A DNA stretch of 64,000 nucleotides. Origin: Streptomyces sp. DI166 (GTDB taxonomy: Bacteria > Actinomycetota > Actinomycetes > Streptomycetales > Streptomycetaceae). The stretch is from NCBI RefSeq assembly GCF_900091315.1, contig NZ_FLSP01000029.1, positions 22,544 through 86,543 of the forward strand, given 5' to 3'. Position 1 is the first letter of the stretch. Each line of letters begins with the position of its first letter. This document shows, piece by piece, positions 34,442 to 43,811 of this stretch. A model generated the notes under the pieces. It was not told the DNA's origin. It was given only the letters and a program-made list of their open reading frames with translations, and made no database searches. Both the position numbers and the translations under genes were made by a program.

Positions 34442-34873
34442 ATGACCGGAATGGATGCGCGGGACACCGAGCTGAAGAAGGAACTCAACGCCACCCTGCA
34501 CGCCCGCAGGGAACTGGGCGAGGAGTACGAGTCCGCGCTGGTCGACTCGTTCCTGGAGAAGGTCGATCAGCGCATCGACACGGCGGTCGAGCGCCGGGTG
34601 CGGCGGCAGATGGCCGAGCAGCAGATGGTGGTGGCCCGCGGTGAGCGGTCACCGAAGCCGACGGACTCCTTCGGCGAGCGCTACGGCTTCGGCATCGTCT
34701 CGCTGGTGCTGGCGATCCCGCTGTCCGGTATCGGCGCCGGGGTGGCCCATCTGCCCGGCCTGCTGGTGGCCTGGGCGGGCATCGTGGGCGTGAACGTGGT
34801 GCAGGCCGTCCGTACGCAGCCGGATCTGTTCCGCCGCCGGCACCGGCACCACGACGACGACTGGGAGAAGTGA
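34442..34873 (+). CDS. Small membrane protein with N-terminal coiled coil
   Basis: A 143-residue conserved hypothetical. Residues 1-60 are charged and helical (ELKKELNATLHARRELGEEY, VDSFLEKVDQRIDTAVERRV), followed by two membrane helices (about 84-102 and 106-122) and a His/Asp-rich tail. ATG at 34442 gives the typical start. It stands alone after the biosynthetic island and probably belongs to the core genome. No function assigned. Confidence 0.75.
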   Translation: MTGMDARDTELKKELNATLHARRELGEEYESALVDSFLEKVDQRIDTAVERRVRRQMAEQQMVVARGERSPKPTDSFGERYGFGIVSLVLAIPLSGIGAGVAHLPGLLVAWAGIVGVNVVQAVRTQPDLFRRRHRHHDDDWEK

Positions 34874-35185
34874 TGCGCGGGGACCGCCGCACCCCCGTTG
34901 CCGGGGGGCGGGACGACGGCGGTCCCCGCGAGGGACGTGGACCGGGTCAGGACCCGTCTCACGTCCGGCGTCCAGGAGGTCCGGGAGCCGCTCCGGAGGT
35001 CCGTGGACGTTCGGCGCCGGCCGGGGCGGGGAGCCGCTCCCGCCCTGCCGACACCCACTAATGTGCCGGACGCGTGTTAAGCGAGTGCTGCGCGGACGTG
35101 ACACGCTCGTACCACTTCCGCGAAGCGAAGGCGCCGATCACCGCAAGTTCGCCGCCGCCACGGTCCGTTCACCGCAGGTTCGCCG
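34874..35185. other. Intergenic region between the membrane protein gene and cbs
   Basis: About 310 bases between converging genes. I see no gene. Two copies of a short CACCGCA(A/G)GTTCGCCG element occur at about 35139 and 35170. No clear terminator stem. Confidence 0.5.
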
Positions 35186-36574
35186 CTACTTCCCGCCCTT
35201 GGCGAGGAAGGCGAGCAGGTCCTGACGGCCGATCACCCCGGTGGGCTTGCCCTCGACCAGCACGATCGCCGCGTCCGCCTTGCCGAGCACGGACATCAGG
35301 TCGCCGACCGGCTCACCGGAGCCGACCTGCGGCAGCGGGGCCGACATGTGCTTCTCCAGCGGGTCGTCCAGCGAGGCCTTCTTGGTGAACAGGGCGTCCA
35401 GCAGCTCGCGTTCGACGACCGAGCCGATGACCTCGGCGGCCATCACGTCCGGGTGGCCCGCGCCCGGCTTGACGATCGGCATCTGCGAGACGCCGTACTC
35501 GCGCAGCACCTCGATGGCCTGGCCCACGGTCTCGTCGGGGTGCATGTGGACGAGGGACGGGATCGCGCCGTGCTCCTTGTCGGCCAGCACGTCGGCGACG
35601 CGGGCGCTGGTGCCCTCGTCGTCCAGGAAGCCGTAGTCGGCCATCCACTCGTCGTTGAAGATCTTGCTGAGGTAGCCGCGGCCGCTGTCCGGCAGCAGTA
35701 CGACGACCACGTCGTCCTCGCCGAGGCGCTCGGCGACCCGCAGCGCGGCGACCACGGCCATGCCGCAGGAGCCGCCGACCAGCAGACCCTCCTCCTTGGC
35801 CAGGCGGCGGGTCATCTGGAAGGAGTCCTTGTCGGAGACCGGCACGATCTCGTCGGCGACCGTGCGGTCGTAGGCGGTCGGCCAGAAGTCCTCACCGACG
35901 CCCTCGACGAGGTACGGCCGCCCCGAGCCGCCGGAGTAGACCGAGCCCTCCGGGTCGGCGCCGATGACCTTGACCTTGCCGTCGCTGACGTCCTTCAGGT
36001 AGCGGCCGGTGCCGGAGATGGTGCCGCCGGTGCCGACGCCCGCCACGAAGTGGGTGATCCTCCCCTCCGTCTGCTCCCACAGCTCCGGACCGGTGGAGTG
36101 GTAGTGGGAGAGCGGGTTGTTGGGGTTGGAGTACTGGTCGGGCTTCCACGCGCCCGGCGTCTCGCGCACCAGCCGGTCGGAGACGTTGTAGTACGAGTCC
36201 GGGTGCTCGGGGTCCACGGCGGTCGGGCAGACCACGACCTCGGCGCCGTAGGCGCGCAGCACGTTGATCTTGTCGGTGCTCACCTTGTCGGGGCAGACGA
36301 AGATGCACTTGTAGCCCTTCTGCTGGGCCACGATGGCAAGGCCGACGCCGGTGTTGCCGCTGGTCGGCTCCACGATGGTGCCGCCGGGCTTGAGCGCGCC
36401 GGACTCCTCGGCGGCCTCGATCATGCGCAGGGCGATCCGGTCCTTCACCGACCCGCCGGGGTTGAAGTACTCGACCTTGGCCAGGACGGTCGCCTTGATC
36501 CCCTTGGTCACGCTGTTGAGCCTCACCAGCGGGGTGTTGCCGACGAGACTGATCATCGAGTCGTGGAATTGCAC
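35186..36574 (-). CDS. cbs: Cystathionine beta-synthase
   Basis: A 462-residue PLP enzyme condensing serine and homocysteine to cystathionine (reverse transsulfuration). PLP lysine in FNPGGSVKDRIA near residue 43, PTSGNTGVGLA substrate loop, phosphate loop GVGTGGTISG, and a C-terminal pair of CBS domains (about 335-460) that may bind adenosyl ligands. GTG at 36574 is preferred because GGAG lies upstream and the protein then starts QFHDSMISL as in relatives; a TTG at 36595 is in frame. Confidence 0.95.
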   Translation of the reverse strand: MQFHDSMISLVGNTPLVRLNSVTKGIKATVLAKVEYFNPGGSVKDRIALRMIEAAEESGALKPGGTIVEPTSGNTGVGLAIVAQQKGYKCIFVCPDKVSTDKINVLRAYGAEVVVCPTAVDPEHPDSYYNVSDRLVRETPGAWKPDQYSNPNNPLSHYHSTGPELWEQTEGRITHFVAGVGTGGTISGTGRYLKDVSDGKVKVIGADPEGSVYSGGSGRPYLVEGVGEDFWPTAYDRTVADEIVPVSDKDSFQMTRRLAKEEGLLVGGSCGMAVVAALRVAERLGEDDVVVVLLPDSGRGYLSKIFNDEWMADYGFLDDEGTSARVADVLADKEHGAIPSLVHMHPDETVGQAIEVLREYGVSQMPIVKPGAGHPDVMAAEVIGSVVERELLDALFTKKASLDDPLEKHMSAPLPQVGSGEPVGDLMSVLGKADAAIVLVEGKPTGVIGRQDLLAFLAKGGK

Positions 36575-36731
36575 CGTTGTCTCCGGATGCTGCAAAAGAT
36601 GTCGTCAGTGGTGCTGCCAGCCTATGGGCTCCGGCGCCTCCATGACGGTCGTTCACTCCCCGTGGGGATTGGGCCACGGTCCGTGCGGGGCAAGGAGTGG
36701 GTGTACGGGTTCGAGGAGGTGGCGGCGAGGC

Positions 36732-37769
36732 ATGACGAGCATGTCGAGGGCGAGAGTGGCCCGGCGCATCGCGGCCGGCGCCGCGTACGGCGGCGGCGGG
36801 ATCGGCCTGGCCGGGGCGGCCGTGGTGGGTGTGCTGCTGGCCGAGGTCCAGCTGGCCAAGCGCGCCGTGGGCAACGGCACCCCGCAGCCGCCGAGCGCGG
36901 ACGGCCTGTACGGCAACGGCTTCACGGTCACCGGTGAGCCTCCGCTGCGCCTGCTGATGCTGGGCGACTCCACGGCCGCCGGCCAGGGCGTGCGGCGGGC
37001 GGGGCAGACGCCGGGCGCGCTGCTGGCGTCGGGGCTCGCGGCGGTGGCGGAGCGGCCGGTGCGGCTGCGCAATGTGGCGGTGCCCGGGGCCACCTCCGAC
37101 GATCTGGACCGGCAGGTGTCCCTGGCGCTCGCGGACTCCGATCGGGTGCCCGACATCTGCGTGATCATGATCGGCGCCAACGACGTCACCCACCGCATGC
37201 CCCCGACCCGCTCGGTGCGCTGTCTGTCCACGGCGGTACGGCGGCTGCGCACGGCCGGTGCCGAGGTGGTGGTCGGCACCTGCCCGGACCTCGGCACCAT
37301 CGAGCCGGTGCAGCAGCCGCTGCGCTGGCTGGCCCGCCGCACCTCCCGCCAGCTCGCCGCCGCCCAGACCATCGGCGTGGTCGAGCAGGGCGGCCGCACG
37401 GTGTCGCTGGGCGACCTGCTGGGCCCGGAGTTCGCGGCGAACCCGCGCGAGCTGTTCGGGCCGGACAGCTACCACCCCTCGGCGGAGGGCTACGCCACCG
37501 CGGCGATGGCCGTCCTGCCCACGGTGTGCGCGGCGCTGGGCCTGTGGCCCGCGGAGGAGGAGCGCCCGGACGTCTCCCGCCGCGAGGGCTTCCTGCCGGT
37601 GGCGCGGGCCGCCGCGGAGGCCGCGTCCGAGGCGGGCACCGAGGTCACGGCCGCCGTGCCCACGGGACCGCGGGGCCCGTGGGCGCTGCTCAAGCGTCGG
37701 CGCAGGCGCCGGGTCCGGGAGGCGGAGCCGTCGCAGGCCAGCCCCTCGGAGGCACCCTCCACACCCTAA
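36732..37769 (+). CDS. SGNH/GDSL-family hydrolase, membrane-anchored
   Basis: A 345-residue protein with an N-terminal signal-anchor helix (AAYGGGGIGLAGAAVVGVLL) and an SGNH esterase fold outside: block I GDSTAAGQG near residue 77, block III GANDV, and the catalytic DSYHPSAEGY near 247. The substrate is unknown; such enzymes act on lipids, acetylated glycans or peptidoglycan. A basic C-terminal tail (LLKRRRRRRVREAE) follows. ATG at 36732 follows GGCGAGG; ATG at 36741 is possible. Confidence 0.85.
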   Translation: MTSMSRARVARRIAAGAAYGGGGIGLAGAAVVGVLLAEVQLAKRAVGNGTPQPPSADGLYGNGFTVTGEPPLRLLMLGDSTAAGQGVRRAGQTPGALLASGLAAVAERPVRLRNVAVPGATSDDLDRQVSLALADSDRVPDICVIMIGANDVTHRMPPTRSVRCLSTAVRRLRTAGAEVVVGTCPDLGTIEPVQQPLRWLARRTSRQLAAAQTIGVVEQGGRTVSLGDLLGPEFAANPRELFGPDSYHPSAEGYATAAMAVLPTVCAALGLWPAEEERPDVSRREGFLPVARAAAEAASEAGTEVTAAVPTGPRGPWALLKRRRRRRVREAEPSQASPSEAPSTP

Positions 37770-37770
37770 G

Positions 37771-37780
37771 CAAGCGCTTG
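37771..37780. promoter_or_regulatory. Perfect palindrome upstream of the thiolase gene
   Basis: CAAGCGCTTG is a perfect 10-bp palindrome about 100 bp upstream of the thiolase start and directly after the SGNH stop. Palindromes of this kind are bound by TetR- or LacI-type repressors. Short, so only suggestive. Confidence 0.3.
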
Positions 37781-37878
37781 GAAAAGAGGTCCGCATCACA
37801 CCCCGATGCCGGTGACCACGGTCTTACGTACCGGTAACTTGCCCCCTGAACCCTCCTCCGTCGTCGTCTGGAGCCGTG

Positions 37879-39099
37879 ATGCCCGAAGCCGTGATCGTCT
37901 CGACCGCCCGCTCCCCCATCGGCCGCGCTTTCAAGGGCTCCCTGAAGGACCTGCGCCCGGACGACCTGACCGCCACGATCATCCAGGCCGCCCTCGCCAA
38001 GGTCCCCGAGCTGGACCCGCGGGACATCGACGACCTGATGCTCGGCTGCGGTCTGCCCGGCGGCGAGCAGGGCAACAACCTCGGCCGGATCGTGGCCGTG
38101 CAGATGGGCATGGACCACCTGCCCGGCTGCACCATCACCCGGTACTGCTCCTCCTCGCTGCAGACCTCCCGCATGGCCCTGCACGCCATCAAGGCCGGCG
38201 AGGGCGACGTGTTCATCTCGGCCGGTGTCGAGATGGTCTCGCGCTTCACCAAGGGCAACTCCGACTCGCTGCCCGACACGCACAACCCGTTCTTCGCCGA
38301 GGCCGAGGCCCGTACCGCCGAGGTCGCCCAGCAGGAGGGCACCACCTGGCACGACCCGCGCGAGGACGGCCTGGTGCCGGACGCCTACATCGCGATGGGC
38401 CAGACCGCCGAGAACCTCGCCCGCTGGAAGGGCGTCAGCCGCCGGGAGATGGACGAGTTCGGCGTCCGCTCGCAGAACCTCGCCGAGGAAGCCATCAAGA
38501 ACGGCTTCTGGGAGCGGGAGATCACCCCGGTGACCCTGCCCGACGGCACCGTGGTCAGCAAGGACGACGGCCCGCGCGCGGGCGTCACCCTGGAAGGCGT
38601 GGAGGGCCTCAAGCCCGTCTTCCGCCCCGACGGACTGGTCACCGCCGGCAACTGCTGCCCGCTCAACGACGGCGCCGCCGCGCTCGTCATCATGAGCGAC
38701 ACCAAGGCGCGCGAGCTGGGCCTGACCCCGCTCGCCCGGATCGTGTCGACCGGCGTCTCCGGCCTGTCCCCCGAGATCATGGGTCTCGGTCCGGTCGAGG
38801 CGTCCCAGCAGGCGCTGCGCCGCGCCGGTCTGACGATCGACGACATCGACCTGGTCGAGATCAACGAGGCGTTCGCCGCCCAGGTGATCCCCTCCTACCA
38901 GGACCTGGGCATCCCGCTGGAGAAGCTGAACGTCAACGGCGGCGCCATCGCCGTCGGCCACCCCTTCGGCATGACCGGCGCCCGGATCACCGGCACGCTC
39001 ATCAACTCCCTGCAGTTCCACGACAAGCAGTTCGGCCTGGAGACGATGTGCGTCGGCGGCGGCCAGGGCATGGCGATGGTCATCGAGCGCCTGAGCTGA
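37879..39099 (+). CDS. Acetyl-CoA C-acetyltransferase (thiolase)
   Basis: A 406-residue thiolase making or cleaving acetoacetyl-CoA or longer 3-ketoacyl-CoA. The nucleophile Cys is in RYCSSSLQTSRMA near residue 91, NEAFAAQ and GGAIAVGHPFGMTGAR supply the catalytic His, and CVGGGQGMA the second Cys. ATG at 37879 is preferred; GTG at 37876 is adjacent. It stands alone with a strong terminator behind it. Confidence 0.95.
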   Translation: MPEAVIVSTARSPIGRAFKGSLKDLRPDDLTATIIQAALAKVPELDPRDIDDLMLGCGLPGGEQGNNLGRIVAVQMGMDHLPGCTITRYCSSSLQTSRMALHAIKAGEGDVFISAGVEMVSRFTKGNSDSLPDTHNPFFAEAEARTAEVAQQEGTTWHDPREDGLVPDAYIAMGQTAENLARWKGVSRREMDEFGVRSQNLAEEAIKNGFWEREITPVTLPDGTVVSKDDGPRAGVTLEGVEGLKPVFRPDGLVTAGNCCPLNDGAAALVIMSDTKARELGLTPLARIVSTGVSGLSPEIMGLGPVEASQQALRRAGLTIDDIDLVEINEAFAAQVIPSYQDLGIPLEKLNVNGGAIAVGHPFGMTGARITGTLINSLQFHDKQFGLETMCVGGGQGMAMVIERLS

Positions 39100-39131
39100 C
39101 CGTGACCACCGCACGACCCTGAGTGAGACAT

Positions 39132-39171
39132 CGGCCCGGAACCCGGCAACCGCCCGGGTTCCGGGCCGCTT
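39132..39171 (+). terminator. Intrinsic terminator after the thiolase gene
   Basis: A perfect 15-bp stem (39132-39146 with 39154-39168, arm CGGCCCGGAACCCGG) with a 7-nt loop, followed by CTTT. Located 32 nt after the thiolase stop. Confidence 0.9.
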
Positions 39172-39364
39172 TGTGATCCAATCTCCCCCAGGATGTGACC
39201 TATCTCCCTCGGTTGAGGGATTTCCGCAGGTCAGGGGTGTTCCACCAGTAACGCCAGAGGCAAGTTCCTGTCCGATTCGTGACGTTACGCACTGACAGCT
39301 GGTTAGTCCACCCTTCAAGCTGATGTAGGAAGTCGGGGGTCGACTTTGAACCGGGAGTACGTCA

Positions 39365-40156
39365 GTGAGCGCCATGCCGATCGCCCTGCTGCTCACCACG
39401 GCCGCCACCGGCGCCGTGGGCGTCGCCGTCCTGCGCACCCTGTGGGTGCTGCGTCGACAGGTCGCGGCTCTGCACACCGAGCTGGCCGCGAGCAACGCGG
39501 CCGCGGCCCGGGGGCGGGTCCCGGCCGCACGCGCGGCCGCCGAGGCCGATGAGATACGCGCCGCCGTCGCCGCCGCCCTCGCCGAGGAGCGGGAGCGGGA
39601 GCTGGCCGAGGCGCGCGCGTTCTGGGCGGCCCAGGAGGCCCGTGACGCCTCCGACGCCCCGACCCTGCTGGGTCTGGGCGACAGCGAGCTGTTCCTGCCC
39701 CGGCAGGCCGATTTCGTCGGTCTGGAGCCGCTGGAGCCGGTCGCCGAGCCGAGCGGGGACGCCGACGAGTTCGCCGGGGAGTCCCCGGAGCTGGCCGCGG
39801 CCCGCCGCCGGCACCCCTCGCACCCGGACTTCGTACCGGTGCAGTCGCCGGTCGTGAACGACCATGAGCGCACCGTCGCCGCCCTGGAGGAGCTGGCCGC
39901 CTCCGCGACCGAGCTGACCGACGTCCGCCCGGGTCCGCTCGGCACCCTCGACGTCTATGTCTTCGCCGACGGCACCACGCTGTGCATGACCCCGGGCCAC
40001 CGGGAGACGGCGGAGCGGCTGGCCGAGGCGCTGCGCGCGGGCGAGACCCCGGTGCTGCTGGGCGGCTCGGGCATCTCCGGCGCGTACACGCTGACCTTCG
40101 CCTGCGGCGAGGAGAACGTCTACATCCTGGCCGACCGGGTCATAGCGAGCCTGTAG
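39365..40156 (+). CDS. Membrane-anchored protein of unknown function
   Basis: A 263-residue protein with an N-terminal membrane helix (ALLLTTAATGAVGVAVLRTL), a long Ala/Glu-rich coiled-coil (about 30-90), a variable linker and a compact C-terminal domain (about 190-263, GTLDVYVFADGTTLCMTPGH to YILADRVIASL). Conserved in streptomycetes as far as I recall. Start GTG at 39365 after a CGGGAG. No function known. Confidence 0.75.
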   Translation: MSAMPIALLLTTAATGAVGVAVLRTLWVLRRQVAALHTELAASNAAAARGRVPAARAAAEADEIRAAVAAALAEERERELAEARAFWAAQEARDASDAPTLLGLGDSELFLPRQADFVGLEPLEPVAEPSGDADEFAGESPELAAARRRHPSHPDFVPVQSPVVNDHERTVAALEELAASATELTDVRPGPLGTLDVYVFADGTTLCMTPGHRETAERLAEALRAGETPVLLGGSGISGAYTLTFACGEENVYILADRVIASL

Positions 40157-40159
40157 GGC

Positions 40160-40471
40160 TCAGACCCCGGCCCGCTTCTGGGCCTCGGCGACCAACTCCA
40201 CCGCCTCGTTCACCTGGGCCTCGTCCGTCAGGACGAGGCCCAAGTCGTGTCCGGCGACGGTGATTTGGTCCGCGGCGGCGAACATCCCCGCGTCCGGCAT
40301 CTCCCGGGGCTCTGCGGTGGGGTCCTCCAGCAACTGGGCCCGCCGGGCCAACTCCCTGGCCAGCGCCAGCGCCTCCGCGGCGGCGCCCCGCTGGAGCCTG
40401 CTCTGCGGCGCCCCCCGCAGCCGGTCGGCGAAGTGATCCACAGCCTCGGTCAGACGCGTCGTATCCACCAC
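40160..40471 (-). CDS. Small conserved hypothetical protein
   Basis: A 103-residue, mostly helical cytoplasmic protein (TRLTEAVDHFADRLRGAPQS, then AEALALARELARRAQLLED). It converges with the previous gene (3 nt between stops). No motif that points to a function. Confidence 0.7.
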   Translation of the reverse strand: MVDTTRLTEAVDHFADRLRGAPQSRLQRGAAAEALALARELARRAQLLEDPTAEPREMPDAGMFAAADQITVAGHDLGLVLTDEAQVNEAVELVAEAQKRAGV

Positions 40472-40575
40472 GGCGCAACCGTACGCGCTGGAACGGGACT
40501 GTTGCCAACGGGCGAACCCTCAGGCACCGTGACCTGTAGGACCGGCTTACATCCCCTTTGCGTCCGGAGGCGCCG

Positions 40576-40806
40576 ATGTCCCACGTCCTCTCCGAGGAGA
40601 CCCACCGCAACATGCTCGCCCGCATCCCCCACTGCACCGGTCGTGAAGTCGCCGACTGGCTGCGCACGATGGAAGAAGGACCGGCCCTCGTCCGCTTCGA
40701 GGAGAAGGTCAGCTGGCTCCGCCACGAATACGACCTCGCGTACGGCCACGCGAAGGCCATCGTCCACGAGTACGACCTGAGGAGGGCGGCGCGCAAATTC
40801 CTCTAG
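40576..40806 (+). CDS. DUF4287 domain protein
   Basis: A 76-residue protein matching the small DUF4287-type module: CTGREVADWLRTMEEGPA and WLRHEYDLAYGHAKAIVHEY. ATG at 40576 has a very good CGGAGG 5 nt upstream. It is followed by a strong bidirectional terminator. Function unknown. Confidence 0.8.
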   Translation: MSHVLSEETHRNMLARIPHCTGREVADWLRTMEEGPALVRFEEKVSWLRHEYDLAYGHAKAIVHEYDLRRAARKFL

Positions 40807-40824
40807 GCGCGCACAGACGACGAG

Positions 40825-40855
40825 AAGGGCCCCGGGTCAAAAACCCGGGGCCCTT
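40825..40855. terminator. Bidirectional intrinsic terminator
   Basis: A perfect 13-bp stem (AAGGGCCCCGGGT with ACCCGGGGCCCTT) and a CAAAA loop sits between the converging genes ending at 40806 and 40875. T/A residues at both stem ends suit both directions. Confidence 0.9.
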
Positions 40856-40874
40856 CCTACGATCCGGTCGTGGA

Positions 40875-41783
40875 TCAGTCGCTGCTGTTGAGGATCGAGA
40901 TGAGTCGCAGGAACTCCATGTAGATCCACACCAGGGTCATCGTCAGGCCGAAGGCCGCCAGCCACGACTCCTCGCGGGGGGCGCCGTAGGCGATGCCGTC
41001 CTCGACCTGCTTGAAGTCCAGCGCCAGGAAGGCGGCGCCGAGCAGGATGCCGATGACACCCATCAGGATGCCGAGCGGGCCGCTGCGGAAGCCGAGACCG
41101 TCACCGCCGCCGAAGACGGCGAACAGCAGGTTGACCGCCATCAGCATGATGAAGCCGAGCGCGGCCGCCATCACGAAGCCGGCGAAGCGGCGGTTGACGC
41201 GGATCCAGCCCGCCTTGTAGGCGATCAGCACGCTGGCGAAGACGCCCATCGTGCCGAGCACGGCCTGCATGGCGGCGCCGTCCGCGATGCGGTTGTCGAC
41301 GACGCTGGAGACCACGCCGAGGAAGACACCCTCGAACGCGGCGTAGGTCAGGATCAGCGCGGGGGACGCCTTGCGCTTGAAGGACTGCACCAGCGCCAGG
41401 ACCATGCCGATCAGACCGGCGCCGATGGCGATGCCGTACGACCGGTTGATGTTGGCGTCGTCGACCGGCAGCAGCGCCCAGGCGAGCGCGGCGGTGACGA
41501 TCAGGACGCCGAGGGTCGTGCCGGTGCGCAGGACGACATCGTCCATCGTCATCCGGCCAGTGGTGGCCGGCGCCTGCGGCGGCGCGCCCTGCAGGCCCTG
41601 CTGGGCGTAAGGGTTCTGCGCGTACGGGTTCTGGGCGTACGGGTTACCGCCCTGCGGCTGGGCGTAGGGGTTGCCCTGCGTGCCCACAGCGGCGCCCCCG
41701 GCCTGCGGCTGGGCGTTGAAGCCCGCGTAGCCGTTGTCGCGGCTGAACCCCCGTCGCGAGAAGACCGGGTTGCTGCTCCTCAT
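40875..41783 (-). CDS. Bax inhibitor-1/YccA family membrane protein
   Basis: A 302-residue protein: N-terminal Pro/Tyr/Gln-rich tail containing repeated NPYAQ units (about 38-60), then seven membrane helices of the BI-1-like fold (e.g. LGVLIVTAALAWALL, FEGVFLGVVSSVV, LIGMVLALVQSF), ending in ISILNSSD. Members are pH-sensitive Ca2+ leak channels in other bacteria; the role in Streptomyces is not established. ATG at 41783 follows GGAGG. Confidence 0.9.
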   Translation of the reverse strand: MRSSNPVFSRRGFSRDNGYAGFNAQPQAGGAAVGTQGNPYAQPQGGNPYAQNPYAQNPYAQQGLQGAPPQAPATTGRMTMDDVVLRTGTTLGVLIVTAALAWALLPVDDANINRSYGIAIGAGLIGMVLALVQSFKRKASPALILTYAAFEGVFLGVVSSVVDNRIADGAAMQAVLGTMGVFASVLIAYKAGWIRVNRRFAGFVMAAALGFIMLMAVNLLFAVFGGGDGLGFRSGPLGILMGVIGILLGAAFLALDFKQVEDGIAYGAPREESWLAAFGLTMTLVWIYMEFLRLISILNSSD

Positions 41784-41972
41784 TTCACTCCTCCATGGCC
41801 ACCTTGCGCAGCCTTGGCTCAAGAGTAATAGAAAGGCAAAGGAAAGACCCTACTGCTTGGGGAGGATCTTTCCCCTGCTGTGCTGCGCAACACGCTACGC
41901 GGCTGCGTGATTCCCCACACCGGAGGCCCCCATTCATGACCAACCCGCTACCTGGCCGGAACCCATCGGTGA

Positions 41973-43148
41973 TCAGCCGAGCGGGAACCCTGTGTAGCAC
42001 TCGGCCAGATCGGTCATCGCGGCCCGCGACGAGGTGAGCCGGGCCAGCCGGGCGAGCTGGAGCCGGTCCTCGAACGGGGCGGCGTCCGGGGTCCGGTGGA
42101 GCAGGGCCGTCATGTCGTGGGAGAACCGCTCGGCCTGCCACACGCGGCGCAGGCAGGTCGCCGAGTAGGCGTCGAGCAGTTGGTCCGATCCGGTGTCGCG
42201 CCGGTGGATCAGGGCCCGCGCGAGGGTGACGACGTCGCCCACAGCGAGGTTCAGGCCCTTGGCGCCGGTCGGCGGGACGATGTGCGCCGCGTCACCGGCG
42301 AGGAAGAGCCGGCCGTGACGCATCGGCTCGTGGACGAAGGAGCGCATCGGGGTGACCGACTTCTGGGTGACGGGGCCGCGTTCGAGGCGCCAGCCGTCGT
42401 CGGTCTCGAAGCGGCGCTCCAGCTCGGTCCATACCGCGTCGTCGGACCAGTCGTCGGGGTCGGTGCCCTCGGGCACTTGCAGGTAGAGGCGGGACACCGA
42501 GGGGGAGCGCATCGACAGCAGGGCGAAGCCGCGGTCGTGGCGGGCGTAGACGAGCTCCTCGTGCGAGGGCGGGACGTCGGCCAGGATGCCGAGCCAGGCG
42601 TAGGGGTAGGAGCGCTCGAAGGTGCGGCCGAGCCGCTCGGGTATCGCGCGGCGGGCGATGCCCCAGAAGCCGTCGCAGCCGGCCACGTAGTCGCACTCCA
42701 GGACCGCATCGCGGCCCTCGTGCCGGTAGCGGACTCGGGGGCGGGCGGTGGTGGCGTCCTCCACGGCGAGGGCCTCGGCCTCGAAGAGCAGAGGGTGACC
42801 CTCCTTCAGCTGGAGGGCGATGAGGTCCTTGCAGACCTCGGTCTGGGCGTGGACCATCACCGAGCGGCCGCCGGTGAGAGCGGGGAAGTCGATGCGGTGG
42901 CGGGTGCGGTCGAAGCGCAGTTCGATGCCGTCGTGGCGCAGCCCCTCGCGGTCCATGCGCTCACCCGCGCCGGCCGCGCGCAGGACGTCCACGGTGCCCT
43001 GCTCCAGGATCCCGGCGCGCTGGCGGTGCTCGACATAGGCGCGGTCACGGCTCTCCAGGACGACCGAGTCGATGCCGGCGGTGTGCAGGAGCCGGGCCAG
43101 GAGGAGGCCCGCGGGGCCGGCTCCGACGATGCCGACGGTGGTGCGCAT
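41973..43148 (-). CDS. pobA: 4-hydroxybenzoate 3-monooxygenase
   Basis: A 391-residue FAD-dependent aromatic hydroxylase converting 4-hydroxybenzoate to protocatechuate with NAD(P)H and O2. FAD-binding VGIVGAGPAGLLLARLL at the start, the RQRAGILEQGTVD active-site segment typical of PobA, DYVAGCDGFWG, and GRLFLAGDAAHIVPPTGAKG for the second FAD motif. Length normal. A GGTGAA/TTCACC inverted repeat about 50 bp upstream may be the operator of a PobR-type regulator. Confidence 0.95.
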   Translation of the reverse strand: MRTTVGIVGAGPAGLLLARLLHTAGIDSVVLESRDRAYVEHRQRAGILEQGTVDVLRAAGAGERMDREGLRHDGIELRFDRTRHRIDFPALTGGRSVMVHAQTEVCKDLIALQLKEGHPLLFEAEALAVEDATTARPRVRYRHEGRDAVLECDYVAGCDGFWGIARRAIPERLGRTFERSYPYAWLGILADVPPSHEELVYARHDRGFALLSMRSPSVSRLYLQVPEGTDPDDWSDDAVWTELERRFETDDGWRLERGPVTQKSVTPMRSFVHEPMRHGRLFLAGDAAHIVPPTGAKGLNLAVGDVVTLARALIHRRDTGSDQLLDAYSATCLRRVWQAERFSHDMTALLHRTPDAAPFEDRLQLARLARLTSSRAAMTDLAECYTGFPLG

Positions 43149-43198
43149 CGGTCGCTCCCTTCACATACGAAAGGCGGCGGTCGCGCTTGTGTTCGTCG

Positions 43199-43216
43199 GG
43201 TGAAGTTTGTTTCACC
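43199..43216. promoter_or_regulatory. Inverted repeat upstream of pobA
   Basis: GGTGAA (43199-43204) and TTCACC (43211-43216) are perfect inverted arms with 6-nt spacing, 51-68 bp upstream of the pobA start. A plausible operator for a substrate-sensing regulator. Confidence 0.4.
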
Positions 43217-43337
43217 GGGTTGATGACGTGAGCCTCCGATCGCAACAAGCCGCTGTCAACGGTTCGTGCGGTGAAGTATTCGATGGAGGATGCACGGAAA
43301 GAGACCGCGAATCGGGCGGCCGTGCGTGGGTCGGAAG

Positions 43338-43420
43338 TGCCCGGAACCGGACTTGAACCGGTACGCCCGCGAGGGGCAGCGAGGTTTAAGCTCGCCGTGT
43401 CTGCATTCCACCATCCGGGC
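43338..43420 (-). tRNA. bldA: tRNA-Leu(UAA), the bldA tRNA reading UUA codons
   Basis: An 83-nt class II tRNA. Acceptor arms GCCCGGA and TCCGGGC pair fully; D-arm with GCAGACACGG; anticodon stem GCGAG/CTCGC with loop CTTAAAC, so the anticodon is UAA; a long variable arm (TGCCCCTCGCGGGCG); and T-loop GGTTCAAGTCC. CCA is not encoded. In Streptomyces this is the only tRNA translating UUA efficiently and it accumulates late, which links development and antibiotic synthesis. Three genes of this window carry TTA. Confidence 0.96.
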
Positions 43421-43811
43421 AGGCCATGGGCTCCGCGTTGAGGTTCCGAGCCTATCGGGATACATCCCCCGAACAGCCGAAGGACGGCCCGATGTTGTCT
43501 TATTTTATTGACGTCTGAGGGGGCATCAGCCGACGGTACGGGCCATCCGCACTTGCCAATAGCCTTGCGGGCGACGCTCGGCCACGCATGCGGAATGACG
43601 GAATTTCACCTGCCGAACAAGGACGCCCCACCTGTTCTTGACACAAGAGCTCTCAGGGGTCGGCGTCATCCCCAGGTATGACACACCCGCGCCCGGTGCG
43701 ACCCGAGTCTGTCTTCGGAACCGGAACAGCGGCTGACTACACCGGCGCCCCCGGCGCGGACGATGGAACACATCCCCGAACACGTCCACGTCTGCCGAGG
43801 AGCACCTTCAC
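43421..43811. other. Intergenic region between bldA and the ABC transporter operon
   Basis: About 390 bases with lower GC content than the surroundings and no credible gene. It must hold the bldA promoter (minus strand) and the promoter of the ABC operon (plus strand). A TTGACA at 43638-43643 is present, but I find no convincing -10 at 17-18 nt. Confidence 0.5.

Noticed and set aside
43638..43666. TTGACA promoter for the ABC transporter operon
   Set aside because: No acceptable -10 element at 16-19 nt, so not listed as a promoter.
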